DNA from: Coptis chinensis
Lineage: Eukaryota > Streptophyta > Magnoliopsida > Ranunculales > Ranunculaceae
Assembly (NCBI GenBank): GCA_015680905.1
Contig: CM027378.1
Location: 72,011,501 to 72,075,500, forward strand
Direction: 5' to 3'
Length of the DNA: 64,000 nt
Position 1 is the first letter of the stretch; each line of letters begins with the position of its first letter. The notes below the pieces were generated by a model. The model ran no database searches. It was given only the letters and a program-made list of their open reading frames with translations, and had not been told where the DNA came from. Shown here piece by piece: positions 24,446 to 36,734 of the stretch. The translations under genes and the position numbers were made by a program.

Positions 24446-25963
24446 TGATAAGAGCCCAAAACTGTAGTTTTAACCCTTTAACAGATCATACTTTTTAGAC
24501 CAATTATGTGAGTAATAATTAAGAGTTAACACGATTCGTGTTTTTTATGCATTTCGGGGCTTCAAAGTCCATTATGTGCAGAAATGTGCCACTTTAGCGA
24601 GATAAAGGAGCAAAGGTCGGTTACTAAGGAGTTCCGTGATTAAAGGTCAAGTTTCGAGAAGACAAAGCCTTTCTAAAAGCCTGGTCAAAAGCTGAAAAGT
24701 CGACGCGAGTCTTGACAAAGACACAAAGTCGTGAGAACTTCGAAGGACATATCTTTGGACTCAGACCTCGGAATGGGGCCTACCTTATGTCAAAATGACC
24801 GGCTCGGAAAGATCTTTCCAATGGTCTAAGTCTTGGCCAAATCAGAGGAAGAAAAGTGGACGAAAAGTCTGTGGAAGCCAACTGCAGCTGAAGAGACCTT
24901 TTTGGACTGAAAGAATTGGGTTTTGGGCCTGATTCTCTGGCCCAAAACATGGCTCCAAGCCCTTGCACGATTTTTGGATCTGAATGTATAAAAACTAAAG
25001 CTTAGCTCTTTGTTAATGGTAGATAGTTAGACCTAGAAATAGATTAGATTAGTAGCCTCCATTAATGAATTCTAGATCTAGTTTTTTCATGTAGATTAAT
25101 TAAGTTTAGTTCCATTTCAATTATTGTATTAGATTAAACCTTTGAATCTTGTTCTTCATTTTGATTAGATCAATAAAGTAGTATTTTTATCAATTTCGAT
25201 TTTGTCATTTCCATTCCTAGATCTAATTTCAATTCCTGTCTTTATTTCATTGAGTCGTTAAATTAGATTTCATTATTGTTTAATTAAGTAAATTTCAATT
25301 CTTTATATCATGTTTAGTTTAAATGTAATCGGAAATGATTGCGTAATGATTCTCGGCTAAACCTCCATTAGAGGGGGTTGAGAAGCCTTGATGAAAGCTT
25401 GATTCCGAATATCGTAGAATCGTCGTAATTTCCTTTCCACTCTAGAAACGATTAGTTCACCATGAGAATAGGTTTAATCGTTCACATGCTAGTTATGAAT
25501 TGGTAGGAATGCCATGTGTAATTAGGGATTAGGAAGAACCAATTGTTCTGCGAAGCAATTCAATTCGGATTACGACGATTCGTCGTTAATAGGATTAAGT
25601 CGAGTTAAGGTGGAATCAATCCCCCTCTAACTCCTTATCATAGAATCAACATAGTATTCCCTTAGTTATTCCCATCGTCGACTAGTTGCATTTCGTGGGT
25701 AGTTGCATCGTAGTCTAGTTACCTTTTTCGTAAATCTCTTATTAGACTTTAAGTAGAGAGTACTTACACTTGAGAACATAGCATGCGGAAGGACTAAGAG
25801 TGGAACGAATCACTCTACTCCACTATATCTCATAGACTTGAGAGTAGAATCTTTGATAAATATGAGCATCATAAGATTAGTTTAGTTTACTTACGTTATG
25901 AGTTCATCGTTCATTTCGTAGGTAAAACTATTCATTTTACCACTATTTCATTTTATCTTTTCA
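24446..25963 (+). repeat. N LTR, plus orientation
   Basis: It starts TGATAAGAGCCCAAAACTG. A TATA box (TATAAAAA) is at 24987-24994 and AATAAA at 25172-25177, which bracket U3 and R. The right end is a mosaic of two N LTR variants and runs straight into a minus-oriented LTR at about 25964 with no primer site between. Confidence 0.85.
24987..24994 (+). promoter_or_regulatory. N LTR TATA box
   Basis: TATAAAAA sits about 540 bases into the LTR, with AATAAA about 180 bases later. The equivalent on the minus strand of the N1 5' LTR is at 49583-49590, where transcription of the fullest copy would start. Confidence 0.6.
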
Positions 25964-27150
25964 TGTAGAATCCTAATATCATGTTAACAGCACTAATACG
26001 TAATCCTACCGTTCTTACGTTTAAATCAATTCTTTTTACTCTCAAGTCATAATCATGCAATATAATGAGTAAGGATTCGTTCCACTCTTAAACCCTCAAG
26101 ACTTAAATTGAATTCAACTAATCAAACCCAAAAGGAACAATGGTGAGAGTAATGATTTGATGTGAATTTTCTATTCTACCATTCCCAACAATTGAATCTA
26201 AACAAGACATAATATAAAGATTTGAACTTTATTTGTTTAAACTCAATTTGAAACTACTCATGCAATAATTGAATTAAACTAATAATGAAAAATAAGTAAA
26301 TCTAAGGATTTAAGCTAATAAATAAATGAAAATGAAACTAGATTATGGAGAACTAATTAACTTTATTTATCTAATAGAACAATAAGAACAAGATATGATT
26401 GAATGAATAACAACTATTTTATTTATCTAATGAATGATATTCAATGATTTAAATAACTAAGCTAAAACAAAGAATGAAACTAATTAATGGAATGAAAACT
26501 AAGTAATTAACTAATCTAGATCTAACTTTTTCTAACCCTAAACTCCATTAACATTAGCTTCCTAACCTCACTGCCATTAACAAAGAGTCAAGCTTTTGTT
26601 TTTATATTTTCAGATCCAAAAATCGTGCATGGGCTTGGAGTCATGTTTTGGGCCGGAAAATCGGGCCAAAAACCCAATTCTTTCAGTCCAAAAAGGTCTC
26701 TTCAGCTGCAGTTGGCTTTGACAGAATTTTCGTCCACTTCTGCTCCTCTGATTGGGTCAAGGCTTGGACCATTGGAAAGCTCTTTCCGAATCGGTCGTTT
26801 TGACGTAAGGTAGGCCCAATTCCGAGGTCTAAGTCCAAAGATATGGTCTTCGGAAGTTCTGCTGACTTTGTGTACTATTTCTGCCCGCGTGGACTTTGAC
26901 TTTTCATCTTTTGACTGGGCTTTACAAAAGCTTTGTCTCCTTGAATCTTGACCTTTATTCACAGAACTCCTTAGTAACCGACCTTTGCTCCTTTATCTCG
27001 CTAAAGTGGCACATTTCTGCACATAATAGACTTTGAAGCCTGAAATACATAAAAACACGTAATCAGTATTAACTCTTAATTATTACTCACATAATTGGTC
27101 TAAAAGTATGATTGTTAAGGGGTTAAAACTACGGTTTTGGGCTCTTATCA
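25964..27150 (-). repeat. N LTR, diverged short variant (3' LTR of N3)
   Basis: It ends GCTCTTATCA at 27150, followed by the PPT region. The U3 half matches other N LTRs well, but the U5-side half is clearly different and the LTR is shorter (about 1.19 kb). A matching piece of the same variant, sharing ATCCTACCGTTCTTACG, occurs at 35059-35124 on the far side of N3, so the two are its 3' and partial 5' LTRs. Confidence 0.8.
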
Positions 27151-28975
27151 AACCACCCCCAAACAGCATTTTGCTTGTCCTCAAGCAAATATGAGAAATT
27201 AGAATAAGTGACCAAAAATGGAGTTCTATCTACTCTCGTTTCGCTGAGTGCGATTGCATTGACCATATGCAACAAGGCCTTAAACCACTAGGAATTCCCT
27301 AGTGGACGAGTTATAACCTCGTGAGAGTTTTCCAAAGGAAGGTACTCACAAACTTCATCTATACTACAACGACTAAGAAATAAAACTATTGTTTCCTCAA
27401 TCATGTCTCAACTATCTATACATCTCACTAGCAATTGAATAAGAATAACCAAGTCAAAACCTAAACTAATATATGCATAATAATCAATCATCTATGATAC
27501 AAATATATATACTATGAGTAATACTATGAAATGCCTAGCGGGTTCGTTTCTGAAAACTTCGGAATAAGCGTCCCTTAAGTAGGTTCTCACATAAATGTCA
27601 AGACAAAACCACTCGATTTTTACTTTGCTCAAGTTTAAGCTACTCCATTGTGCGGTGGGCACACTTTTACCTTACAATCTCAATGACAACAAGGAAGCGG
27701 AGTCGATCAAACACATCTGCCACTTACTATCACACTAACCTATTCCTAATTGAGCTAGAGGTCTTTATTAGGTGTTGCATGGGATTAGGAGATGGTTTAA
27801 GAAGGAAGGAAATGGATATTCAAAAGGACAAGTCCGAGATAATAGAGTCTTCATATTATGTAACTTAGAAAAACCTTGTTATTTTCTTTTTTGCTTCTAT
27901 ACTTTGTTTCCATCCTTAGCCATATTTTTTCTTTTTCTTTTCTTTGGCTTTTGACTCCCTTTTATTCTATTTTTGGAGTTTTTATTTATTTATATTTTTT
28001 TTTTTCTTTTCCTTGGATGGAAACTTCTTTTCTTTTTCTGAAGCAACTAACTAATTTTTGTTTACACATATTTTTCTCTTCTTCTTTCTTCACTCATTCT
28101 ATTCTCAGACTTATTCTAGATTGGGTAAGTTGATTTTTTTTTTTTGTTTTGTTTTTGTAATGGGGTAAAGAAATTGTGGTTTATGGAAGGCTAAAGAAAG
28201 GCTCGAGGGGCTTACTAGCGGAAAATAATTCATAGGTTTGAATTTTTGGCTATATCGATCCAAAGAGGGCCTAAATTCTCGCTTAGGATATGGCATAGTG
28301 ATCAAGCAAGTGGACGTGTGATTTCTCTATCCGTTTTACTTCTCCATTGTGTCATTTCTCAAATGTTTAGCTTCATATAAGGCTTTAGGCTATATATTCT
28401 CACAGGATTTTGTAGAATAAGTACTCTAGCCTAGATTTCAGAAACTTACTACTAACAATCATAGATACTCATGTAATATATTTATAGATAGATGTAAAGA
28501 TTATTACCTACATATTAACCTAAGTTTCTAACAATTATTCTGATGCAAAAGCTACGCGTGAGACTTCTAGATTGTTAAGAGCATAGAGAAAGAAAACAAT
28601 ACCAATATTCCTAAGTGTATAACATAAACTTATTTATTTATATTTTTAAAATTTTTAACTTGAAAACAAATGCATATTATACATATCTAGATCCTAACAG
28701 ATGCCTTAATTACACGTATTTCTATGCCCCCCCCCCCCCAAACAAGAAGCATGCTTTGTCCTCAAAGCATTTAAATAAAGAGGGTAGAAAAATACCATAG
28801 AAATGCGTGAAATTCTGGAACATCTGCAAAACAAGGTTAGAACATACTAATATAGGAAATAAAAAAGCGGACGCGAACTCTATAAGAGTTCCACCCATTA
28901 TGGGGTTAATGTAATTAAATTGCTTGGGACATAAGCGGGCACTAACCGAAACTAAAACTTACCTCCACTCCAGTT
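27151..28975 (-). other. N3 3' region with PPT and two hairpin modules
   Basis: PPT-type tract at 27163-27151; AGGA hairpin TTTGCTTG/CAAGCAAA at 27189-27170; long AT-rich region without a gene; second AGGA hairpin ATGCTTTG/CAAAGCAT at 28770-28751, followed on the sense strand by a G13 run (28739-28727). Confidence 0.82.
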
Positions 28976-29770
28976 TTACATTTCATCGTCATCCTCCTCT
29001 TCTATAAAGAAGTGAGGTTCCTTCGCATCCTGCCATGTCATTATAATTTGCCAAGCTTGCCGCCATTTATCATCTACAGATCCTAACCTGTTAAGCACCA
29101 CTTGGTCAGATGGGGTGTAAGGTGCAACCAGATGAGGTTGTATCCTCCACCCTTGCCAAGTCATTGCACGGAAAGATCGAATAATAGAATTGGTGGGTCT
29201 CACAATGTCGACCCCAACCCAGTCCGTGAAATGGGCACAAAAAATAAGGAAGAAACATAGTATAATACGGCAAACTAATATAGGCATAAGAAGATACTTA
29301 TGCCTCATGCTATGGGCTCGTGCTAAACTAGACATTAAGGTCTTAGGAAGGTCATATAGCAGGCGTTCCTCAGCTAAAGCAAGGAAAACATCGCAAGTGG
29401 CATCATTCGCAGAAGAAAAATGCCACTCCCCTAATATGTTTAGCATGATAAAGAACATTACCGTATCACATTAAGGGACAAGCTACCAAGGGCTACGTTA
29501 TATGTCCCTTGGTCCTCTACACGGAAAATGCCGGACCCATAAGCCTCATGCAAAAAGTCATAAGTGTAGACATGCATATTATCTACCCAATAGCATCATG
29601 GGTCTTGTATTTTAGCGGCATGGCAAGTCCAAGAACAAATGCTAGCAAGAACCATAAGCGGTTCCCAGCCTACGTGTGTGATTACCTCGCGAAACCAAGC
29701 ACCATAAGTAGTGCTTTGAAACAAATCTTTGAAAGACTGTTCCGGTATTATTGTAGGAGATGTCATCTCA
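28976..29770 (-). pseudogene. N3 ORF2b, fossil
   Basis: It matches the family at FIMLNILGEWHFSS, MRHKYLLMPILVCRI, AMTWQGWRIQPHLVAPYTPS and the acidic C-terminus. The frame begins near 29770 with the MTSP-type start region. Broken, with about three to four breaks. ORF2b is the last cistron before the 3' region, as in all N copies. Confidence 0.73.
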
Positions 29771-29844
29771 AAACTACGCTCTGGAACAGCTGGAAATCAC
29801 CCGGGAACAACCCGCAGAAAACTGGAAATTTCCTGGTCTATGGA

Positions 29845-30000
29845 AGTCAGGGCGCGAGTGCGCTCTGAAGATTTTGGAATTCCAGTGTTTGAGCGCGAGT
29901 CGCGCTCACCTTGGGCGCGAGTGCGCTCTGTACAAAAATTCTGAAAAATGTGTAGGGCGCGAGTGCGCTCCTCTGGGGCGCAGGCGCGCTCCGAGGTGCT
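29845..30000 (-). other. GC-rich palindrome cluster in N3 ORF2b leader
   Basis: Five near-palindromic units of the form GGGCGCGAGTGCGCTC lie within about 150 bases. One is GAGCGCGAGTCGCGCTC, an 8-bp self-complementary unit around one base. The cluster lies between the internal TATA region and the ORF2b start and contrasts sharply with the AT-rich surroundings. Related clusters occur at 16480-16660, 34118-34230, 41830-41960, 44030-44070 and 48340-48472. Confidence 0.75.
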
Positions 30001-31300
30001 GATTTGTGAAAATGGTGAAGAACAACGGGAAACGTGGGAGTGAAAGGTGAGAGATGGAAGTTAGGTGTAGTGTGGGTTGTGAGTGTAGAATGAATGAAGT
30101 TTTTATAGGTTTTGAATTGTTAAAACGAATCGGTAGGTTACCAAAAAGCTTTAAGGCAATTTCCTCGAAACAATAAAATTTCCAACCCGAAACGGAAACA
30201 ACTCATATATTCTTGATTCTATAATAACCCTAATATCTTTTATAATTGGATTTAGACTAGTAACTTCTAAACTCTCTTTAGATTTCATCATACCACCACA
30301 TCTAATCATAGGTATGCCAATTCACGACAATATTCTCAACCTTCACTCCAAAACAAACTCTAAAATGGAGGATCTTCTACAAATCATGATAGAATAAATA
30401 ATACCACCCCCAAACAATTCGGGAAGGTGGGATTAACAATAAAATCCATGCACAATTTGAAAAGAACAACATTATATTAAAATTGTAATTCAAACAACAT
30501 TTAACTACCAAATTCAAAGTTAACTACGGAATTTAACAACGTAACATCCTATCTACTAAAAATAATAAAAGACAACATCAAAACAACAAATAAAGAGAAA
30601 TCTAGCTACTCTTAAAGGGAGCGAGGTGGGGATAAGAATAGGAAGTTTAGTGATCAAGCATGGAAAAACCAAACACCCCACCCCCAAACAAATTTTTGAA
30701 AACAGGTTTGTAAAAATTTGTTTTAAAACGTGGGTCTTTTAAAGTCAGATTCCCTAGACTTAAAGTGATATATATGTATTTACATGCAGTTTCCCATATA
30801 TCAATAATCTAAAAGGTTGTGGGTCTTTCTACAAATAATTAACATGGAATGCACCATCAAACAAAATTAAGCACCAAGATTTCCTATGACGTAGCTTAGT
30901 GGAATAAGAGTAAAGCCTTATAGATCTAAAACCTAATCGAGCATACAGCTTTTTTTGTCCTCCCACGGGCGGGATGCCAAGTAAATGAACGCGGAGAAAA
31001 TTGATGGTTGTGGAAGATAATGTTAGGATGTGGATAATTTTGAGAAGGAAAAAAAATGGAAAAAATGAAAAAGTGTCGGTGGCTTGTCCTTGGGTGTTAC
31101 TTCTTCACTAGTTGGTTTTAGATAGTTATGAAGCATAGGAGAAACGCCAAGGTCAAGTACAAACTCAATGGTTCTTTGAAAAGGTAGAGGGCGGGGACAT
31201 GCGTGATGGAAGGTGAATGAGTGACATGAGGATGTGAGGTGTGGGTGAATGGTGTTCAACTAGTGTTCTTAGGTCTATATCATCGAGGCCTTGAGATATG
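30001..31300 (-). other. N3 inter-cistron region with two G-tract hairpins
   Basis: A TATA-like ORF2b upstream segment (about 30095-30105), a CCCACCTTCC...GGGGGTGG module (30425-30396), and a module in which the sense strand reads AAACAAATTTTT, a 14-base loop, AAAAATTTGTTT (12-bp stem, 30723-30686), immediately followed by GGGGGTGGGG (30685-30676). I recognise no ORF2a in N3. Confidence 0.7.
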
Positions 31301-33847
31301 CAAGACATTCCTCAATAGGTGGGTAAGAAGAATCACCGGGATAGAGGGCGAAAAATTCTTCTTCCGTCCATGGCGTCAAGAGATGAATGGATGTCAATAG
31401 GAGAGAACTTCGCGAGGCGGCAAGAAGGGTTGCAAAAGAGTCAAAGGAAATCCTCCTTGATGTTATCTACGTCTAGGGAGTAGAAATTGTGATCCTTATC
31501 TTCTTCCATAAGAGGGGTATCTACTAGTGTGGGGACTAAAGTGTCAGCCGCACTAATGTGAGGTACAAAACTCTCAATGGACTTCACTTCCCTTCTACAG
31601 GCAAACCTAGTTGTCCCCGTGTTTGTCTAAACATGTTAACTTCTACGAAAAGATTTCCAAAAGTAAGAGTCATTGAGCCATCCCGACAATTAATATGGGC
31701 ATTGGCGGTTGCCAAGAAAGGACGCCCTAAGATGATGGGAATGGAATCATGAGCAACTTCTGTGTCAAGAATAACAAAGTCGGCCGGATAGTAAAAATCC
31801 TGAACTTTAACGAGAATATTTTCAACTACACCCTTGGGATACTTAATAGAACGATCGGGCTAACTGCAAAAGTCATTTTGGTTGGTTGAAGTTTTGTTAG
31901 ACCTAGTTGTTTATATAAATAAAAAGGGAGTAAGTTAACACTTTCCCCCGTGTCTAATAAAAAGCGGTTGTTATGAAGGTATCACCTAAGGTGCATTGTA
32001 CAAGATAGGATCTACCCGAGGGTCCTTGTACTTAACAATTCCGTTATGTTCAGATAAAGAGGGATATTGTTCAGTTAAGAATGCTTCGTGGGGCATGTTG
32101 GTTTTCCTCTTCTTGGTGCACAACTCTTTTAGAAACTTAGCGTGTCTAGGTAGACTTTTTATAGCTTCTAGAAAAGGTAGGTAAATAGTCAAATTTTTAA
32201 ACACTTCCCTAATCTCATCAAAATTCTCGTCCTTTTTAAACACAACTAGTCTTTGGGGATATGGTGTTTTATCGCTATTTTTAGCAGAAGGGATAAAAGT
32301 TTTATTAGTCTTTGCTTTATCTCTAGCCGTTTTCCAACTAGGTGTCCATCTTGGAACCTCTACAGGTGTAGGGTCTTCACTTTCTATTATTGGGTCTTGT
32401 AATGTTTTCCCTTTTGGTTGTGGTTTAACTGGTACTTCTACAGTTGTAGGGTTTTCAGTTTCTATTATAGTATTTGGTATGGCATCATTTTTAGTTTGCG
32501 GGTAATCTTTAGGCAACTTGGTTATCAACTACTCGCCCTGAACGAAGGGTAGTGACTGCCTGTAGGTCCCCTTGGTTTATATTACCATTACAAGAAATAC
32601 CGCTTTTTATTTCAAAGGCGGTGTTTGTTGACTTAGGATTAGGCATTTGCTTGACTTGGAAACACGGGTTTGGTTATTATTTTGGTTAGAAGACATGTCA
32701 ATAACCTTTTGGCATAAAGACTGCATCATTTGCATCGTTTGTTTCATCATATTAGAGTTTTGATCATCTTTGATCTTTCATCAAGTTGGAGTTTTGTTGC
32801 ATAATTTGATTTTGGTTCTCCAACAAGGTCACTACTACTTTGTCCGTAGATGGTTGTATTGGAATTAAAGCTTGTTGGCGCTCATGTCTTGATGTTGATA
32901 GTTCTGGTTATGGGTACTAAACCTCTATTCTGGTCACCTAAGTTCCCTTGTCCTTGATGTTGAGTTAACCTGGTTGAAGTGTGATGGTTGTGGTGGTGTT
33001 TGTGCATAGACAAGAGGACAATAGAAGTCGGAATGCTCAAGACTACAAATGACATTACAACGAAGTAGAGTTAATGTTCATGACCGGAGTGGGTTGTTGT
33101 TGAACATAGATGGCATCTAACTTTTTAGTGAGGGCATCGATAAGAGTTTTAAGCTCGGGATCATGTTTAACCTCAAGAGAAGAAGGAGAGGAGCCGGGAG
33201 GAATCGTTTCCTCCCAATTGTTGTTTCTTCTTAGATTGATCTTCTAAGAATTTATAAGCCTCTAAGGCTCCTTTACTAAGAAAGCTACCCCCAGTCATGA
33301 TATCTAGAACCTCCTTATGATAATGTGAAAGCCCCTTGAAGAAAGAACGAACAAGCGTGTCTTTCGCAAGATTATGATCTGGGCATTCAATGAAAGATCG
33401 ATGAAACGATTCCGTGCCTCCGAAAAGGATTCATGAGGATTCCGGGTGAAGAAATGAATCTTATGAAGCATTTCATCTGTCTTTAGTGGTGGGTAAAATT
33501 GTTCCATGAACAATTGAACAAGTTGAGCCCATGAGTCCACAGAGTTTGGCGTTTGGGCAGTTAACCAAGACGCCGCCTTTGTCGGCTAGGGTGAAAGGAA
33601 ACACCCTAAGTTTAACTTGATCCGGACTTACGCTTAGGATGATGGAATGTAGTGAGAACTTGGTCTATCCCACGCGATGTGTGTTGTAAGGCTTCTCGTG
33701 GTCTAAACCATGAAAAACTGGTAACAAGTTAAATATATTAGGGGATTCGAAAATCCCCACTAGGTCTACAAGAATGATGCACCACTTAGGGCCATCGTTT
33801 AGGGCTTTATAAAAATCGGAGAGAGGAGTCTCTTGTTCTTTAGCCAT
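31300..33847 (-). pseudogene. N3 gag-PR, fossil
   Basis: It starts MAKEQETPLSDFYKALND. A gag core is seen (LVQLFMEQFYPPLKTDEML and ARNRFIDL, about 33304-33540), then the Gag end (PYPQRLVVFKKDENFDEIRE, FLEAIKSLPRHAKFLKEL, about 31986-32300), then a protease-type region with a GRP(F)LATANA-like stretch near 31700. Reverse transcriptase, RNase H and integrase are not seen before ORF2b, so the family would need pol from elsewhere. Broken, with about six breaks. Confidence 0.77.
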
Positions 33848-35058
33848 TGATGCAAGTGTAGTGTGTGAAATTTTAGATAGGCGTGTTGTATTTTTATTTC
33901 TATGAAAAACAAGCCTGATTATACTAGAATTAAAACTCCTCCTCGTAAGAGGCGAGGAGGGAAGAAGGAGTACCGAATGCCTCCTTGCTACGCGTTTGAA
34001 TAGCGTCTTGTATACGCGATCTCAGTGTATTTAACAAGTTAGAAACACTGAGTAACTTGAAGACATAAAAATTTGCATTTACCTATGAAAATTGGGCTGT
34101 TCACACTGAATTTTCCCTTGAGGGTGCGAGTTCCCTCTGTTTGGGCGCGAGTGCCCTCTGTTTTGTCGAAAGTCCAGTGTTTTGGGCGCGGTCGAGCTCG
34201 GTTTGGGCGCGGGTCGCGCTCCAGAGTTTTCAAGGTTTAGGCCTTTTATCGTACTCCAAAAAATCTGAAATTTTTACAGTAATTTGCTAAGACGTCTATC
34301 AAGTAGCCTGTAAAATTTCAGATCAATCGGAGCTGTGAAAGTCCCTCTACAGTCCTTCAAAGTTTTCAAAACGGTTTTCGGACACAATACAAACAAACGA
34401 ATGGTTAACCCATCAAAACAAATCCAAAAATTGCCAAATTTTTACTGGAGACTCCTGACATATCCTAATTGTTCCTGTAAAAAATTTAGAGCAATTGGAG
34501 TTCTACAACTTCTCCTTATTGGCTGGTGTTCCAGATATTAAGTGTTTGCAACACTGCAGAAACACACTGGAAACACTCTACTATTTAGGAGGTCAAAACA
34601 AATAAAAAACTCATCAAATTTTTACTACAAACTACTGACTTAGGATACATACTCCTGTAAAAATTATAGAATTTTTAGAACTCCCTAAGTAACCTTACTC
34701 GTCTGTTTTTCAAGAACATACGGTGTGAAAACTGAAATGCAGCACTGTAACGATCGTATTTTTTTCACAAGGTAAACCAACTTTGAAAAATCTGAAAATA
34801 TTCCAGTAAATCAACAACACATTATATATTATGTATGAAAATTTTCAGAATTTTCGAAAATTTAGAAATACCTTCACTACAGTGTTTTTCTCTGTGAATC
34901 CGCAGCCCCTATGCCTGAAACAATGAACAGTTCCGAAAATTCAAGAAATAAGAATGAAAAATTAAAAGGGTGGGTGGGTAGAGAATGGGGGATTGCCCCT
35001 TGGATTCAAGCAATTGAATTCTTGTCTAGAACGAGATTAAGATGGCAGCGGTGCCATT
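33848..35058 (-). other. N3 leader with GC palindromes and primer site
   Basis: No gene seen in about 1.2 kb between gag and the primer site. A GC-rich palindrome cluster is at 34118-34230. The primer site at 35041-35056 reads (minus) TGGCACCGCTGCC, one base different from the other N primer sites. The rest is AT-rich. Confidence 0.68.
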
Positions 35059-35124
35059 TGATAAGACATAAAAATGAATAGTCTTACCTACGAAATCCTA
35101 CCGTTCTTACGTTTAAATCAATTC
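35059..35124 (-). repeat. N3 5' LTR, end piece only
   Basis: It starts TGATAAGACATAAAAATG next to the primer site and matches the N3 3' LTR variant from ATCCTACCG onward. It stops at about 35124, where a 20-base piece of ORF2b end (35125-35144, same as 29000-29019) and then tRNA-like sequence follow. Confidence 0.78.
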
Positions 35125-35148
35125 TTCTATAAAGAAGTGAGGTTAAGA

Positions 35149-35223
35149 TGTTACGTTCTGGAGTGGTGAGTATTCCCGCCTGTCACGCGGGTGACCCGGG
35201 TTCGATCCCCGGTAGCGGCGCCA
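35149..35223 (+). tRNA. tRNA-Asp(GTC)-derived copy joined to an N LTR
   Basis: From 35162 to 35223 the sequence has the parts of tRNA-Asp: D-arm end, anticodon stem CCCGC/GCGGG (35175-35179, 35187-35191) with loop CTGTCAC and anticodon GTC at 35182-35184, variable loop TGAC, T stem CCGGG/CCCGG with loop TTCGATC, discriminator G at 35220 and CCA at 35221-35223. The 5' acceptor and D-arm start (35149-35161) match poorly. Nuclear plant tRNA genes do not normally encode CCA; here it abuts the LTR two bases later, exactly where a primer tRNA would sit. It therefore looks like a copied primer rather than a gene. Whether it can be transcribed is unknown. Confidence 0.88.
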
Positions 35224-35225
35224 TT

Positions 35226-36734
35226 TGATAAAAGTTAAAATGAATAGTTTTACTAATGAATAAAGCGATGAAACTCTAAACGTAAGTAAAACTAAACGAT
35301 AGTTTACGTGCCTAATTTATCAAAGTTTCTACTCTCAAATCTATCGAAATAGAGTGGAGTAGGAAGTTCGTTCCACTCCTAGGGCTCTAGCATGGAATTG
35401 TTTTCTAATCTAATTAGTCGGTCTTAAGTCTAATGAGAGCTTTACGAAGGGGGAATTATACTACGATGCAATATGAAAAGCAATATGTTGAATGTCACTA
35501 CGAAATATATGGAAATACTAATGTTCTTGAATCTAGATAAAAGATTATAGGGGAATTGAATCCACCTCGAATCCAACTTGATAACCTAGCATAGATTCTT
35601 GTATCTCGATTCTTACGTTCTTACGGCAAGAATTTCGAGTTCTAATCCCTAGTGTTCATGGCATTTCTACCAAATACTAACTAGCATGTGAGGTCGTCCA
35701 CCCATTCTCATGGCGAATCACGACCTTCTAGAGTGGAATAGATTCTACAACGCTTCTACACTAAACCACTAAGTTTTCATCAAAGCTTCATCAACTCCTC
35801 TAATGGAGGTTTTAGCCTTGAGTCATCAACCCATCATTTCCCATTGAAATTGAATACAACATATTACAAAGATTCTAACTTTATGAAATTTAACTAAACA
35901 ATAATCGAAATCTAATTAATTAACTAAGAATGAAATAAGAACAAGAATTTAAACTAGATCTATAAATACAAATGACAAAAATCGAAATTGAATAATAATA
36001 ACTATTTTATTTATCTAATTAAATGATGAACAATCATTCAAGGAATTAAATAAAACAAGATATGAAACTAATTAAATTAAACTAATTAAATCTAAGGAAA
36101 ACTAGATCTAGAATTAATTAATGGAGGCTACTAATCTAATTCTAATCTAGGTCTAACTATCTGACATTAACAAAGAGTGAAGCTTTGGTTTTTATACATT
36201 CAGATCCAAAAATCGTGTATGGGCTTGGAGCCATGTTTTGGGCCAGAGAATCAGGCCCAAAACCCAATTCTTTCAGTCCAAAAAGGCCTCTTCAGCTGCA
36301 GTTGGCTTCAATAGACTTTTCGTCCACTTCTGCTCTTATGATCGGGTCAAGGCTTAGCCCATTGGAAAGCTCTTTCCGAGCCGGTCGTTTTCACATAAGG
36401 TAGGCCCAATTCTGAGGTCTAAGTCTAAATATATGGCCTTCGGAAGTTTTGCTGACTTTGTGTGTTGTTTCTGCCCGCGTCGACTTTTCAGCTTTTGACC
36501 AGGCTTTAGAAAGGCTTTGTCTTCTTGAATATTGGCCTTTAATCACAGAACTCCTTAGCAACCGACCTTTGCTTCTTTATCTCGTTAAAGTGGCACATTT
36601 CTGCACATAATGGACTTTGAAGCCTGAAATGCATAAAAACACGTAATCAGTATTAACTCTTAATTATTACTCTCATAATTGGTCTAAAAGTATGATGGTT
36701 AAGGGGTTAAAACTACATTTTTGGGCTCTTATCA
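35226..36734 (-). repeat. N LTR with tRNA copy on its primer side
   Basis: 1509 bp; left end TGATAAAAGTTAAAATG, right end GGCTCTTATCA, followed on the right by PPT-side internal sequence. With 36735-37453 on its right and the tRNA on its left it has the structure of a 3' LTR still attached to its primer. Confidence 0.9.

Noticed and set aside
28111-28305. Short minus ORF and neighbouring hydrophobic plus ORFs (27772-28133)
   Set aside because: They fall in the T-rich N 3' region, which is repeated in other copies without an open frame.
35149-35223. Functional nuclear tRNA-Asp gene
   Set aside because: The CCA is encoded and abuts the LTR, the 5' acceptor strand does not pair with the 3' strand, and no T-run terminator follows in the LTR; a copied primer explains it better.
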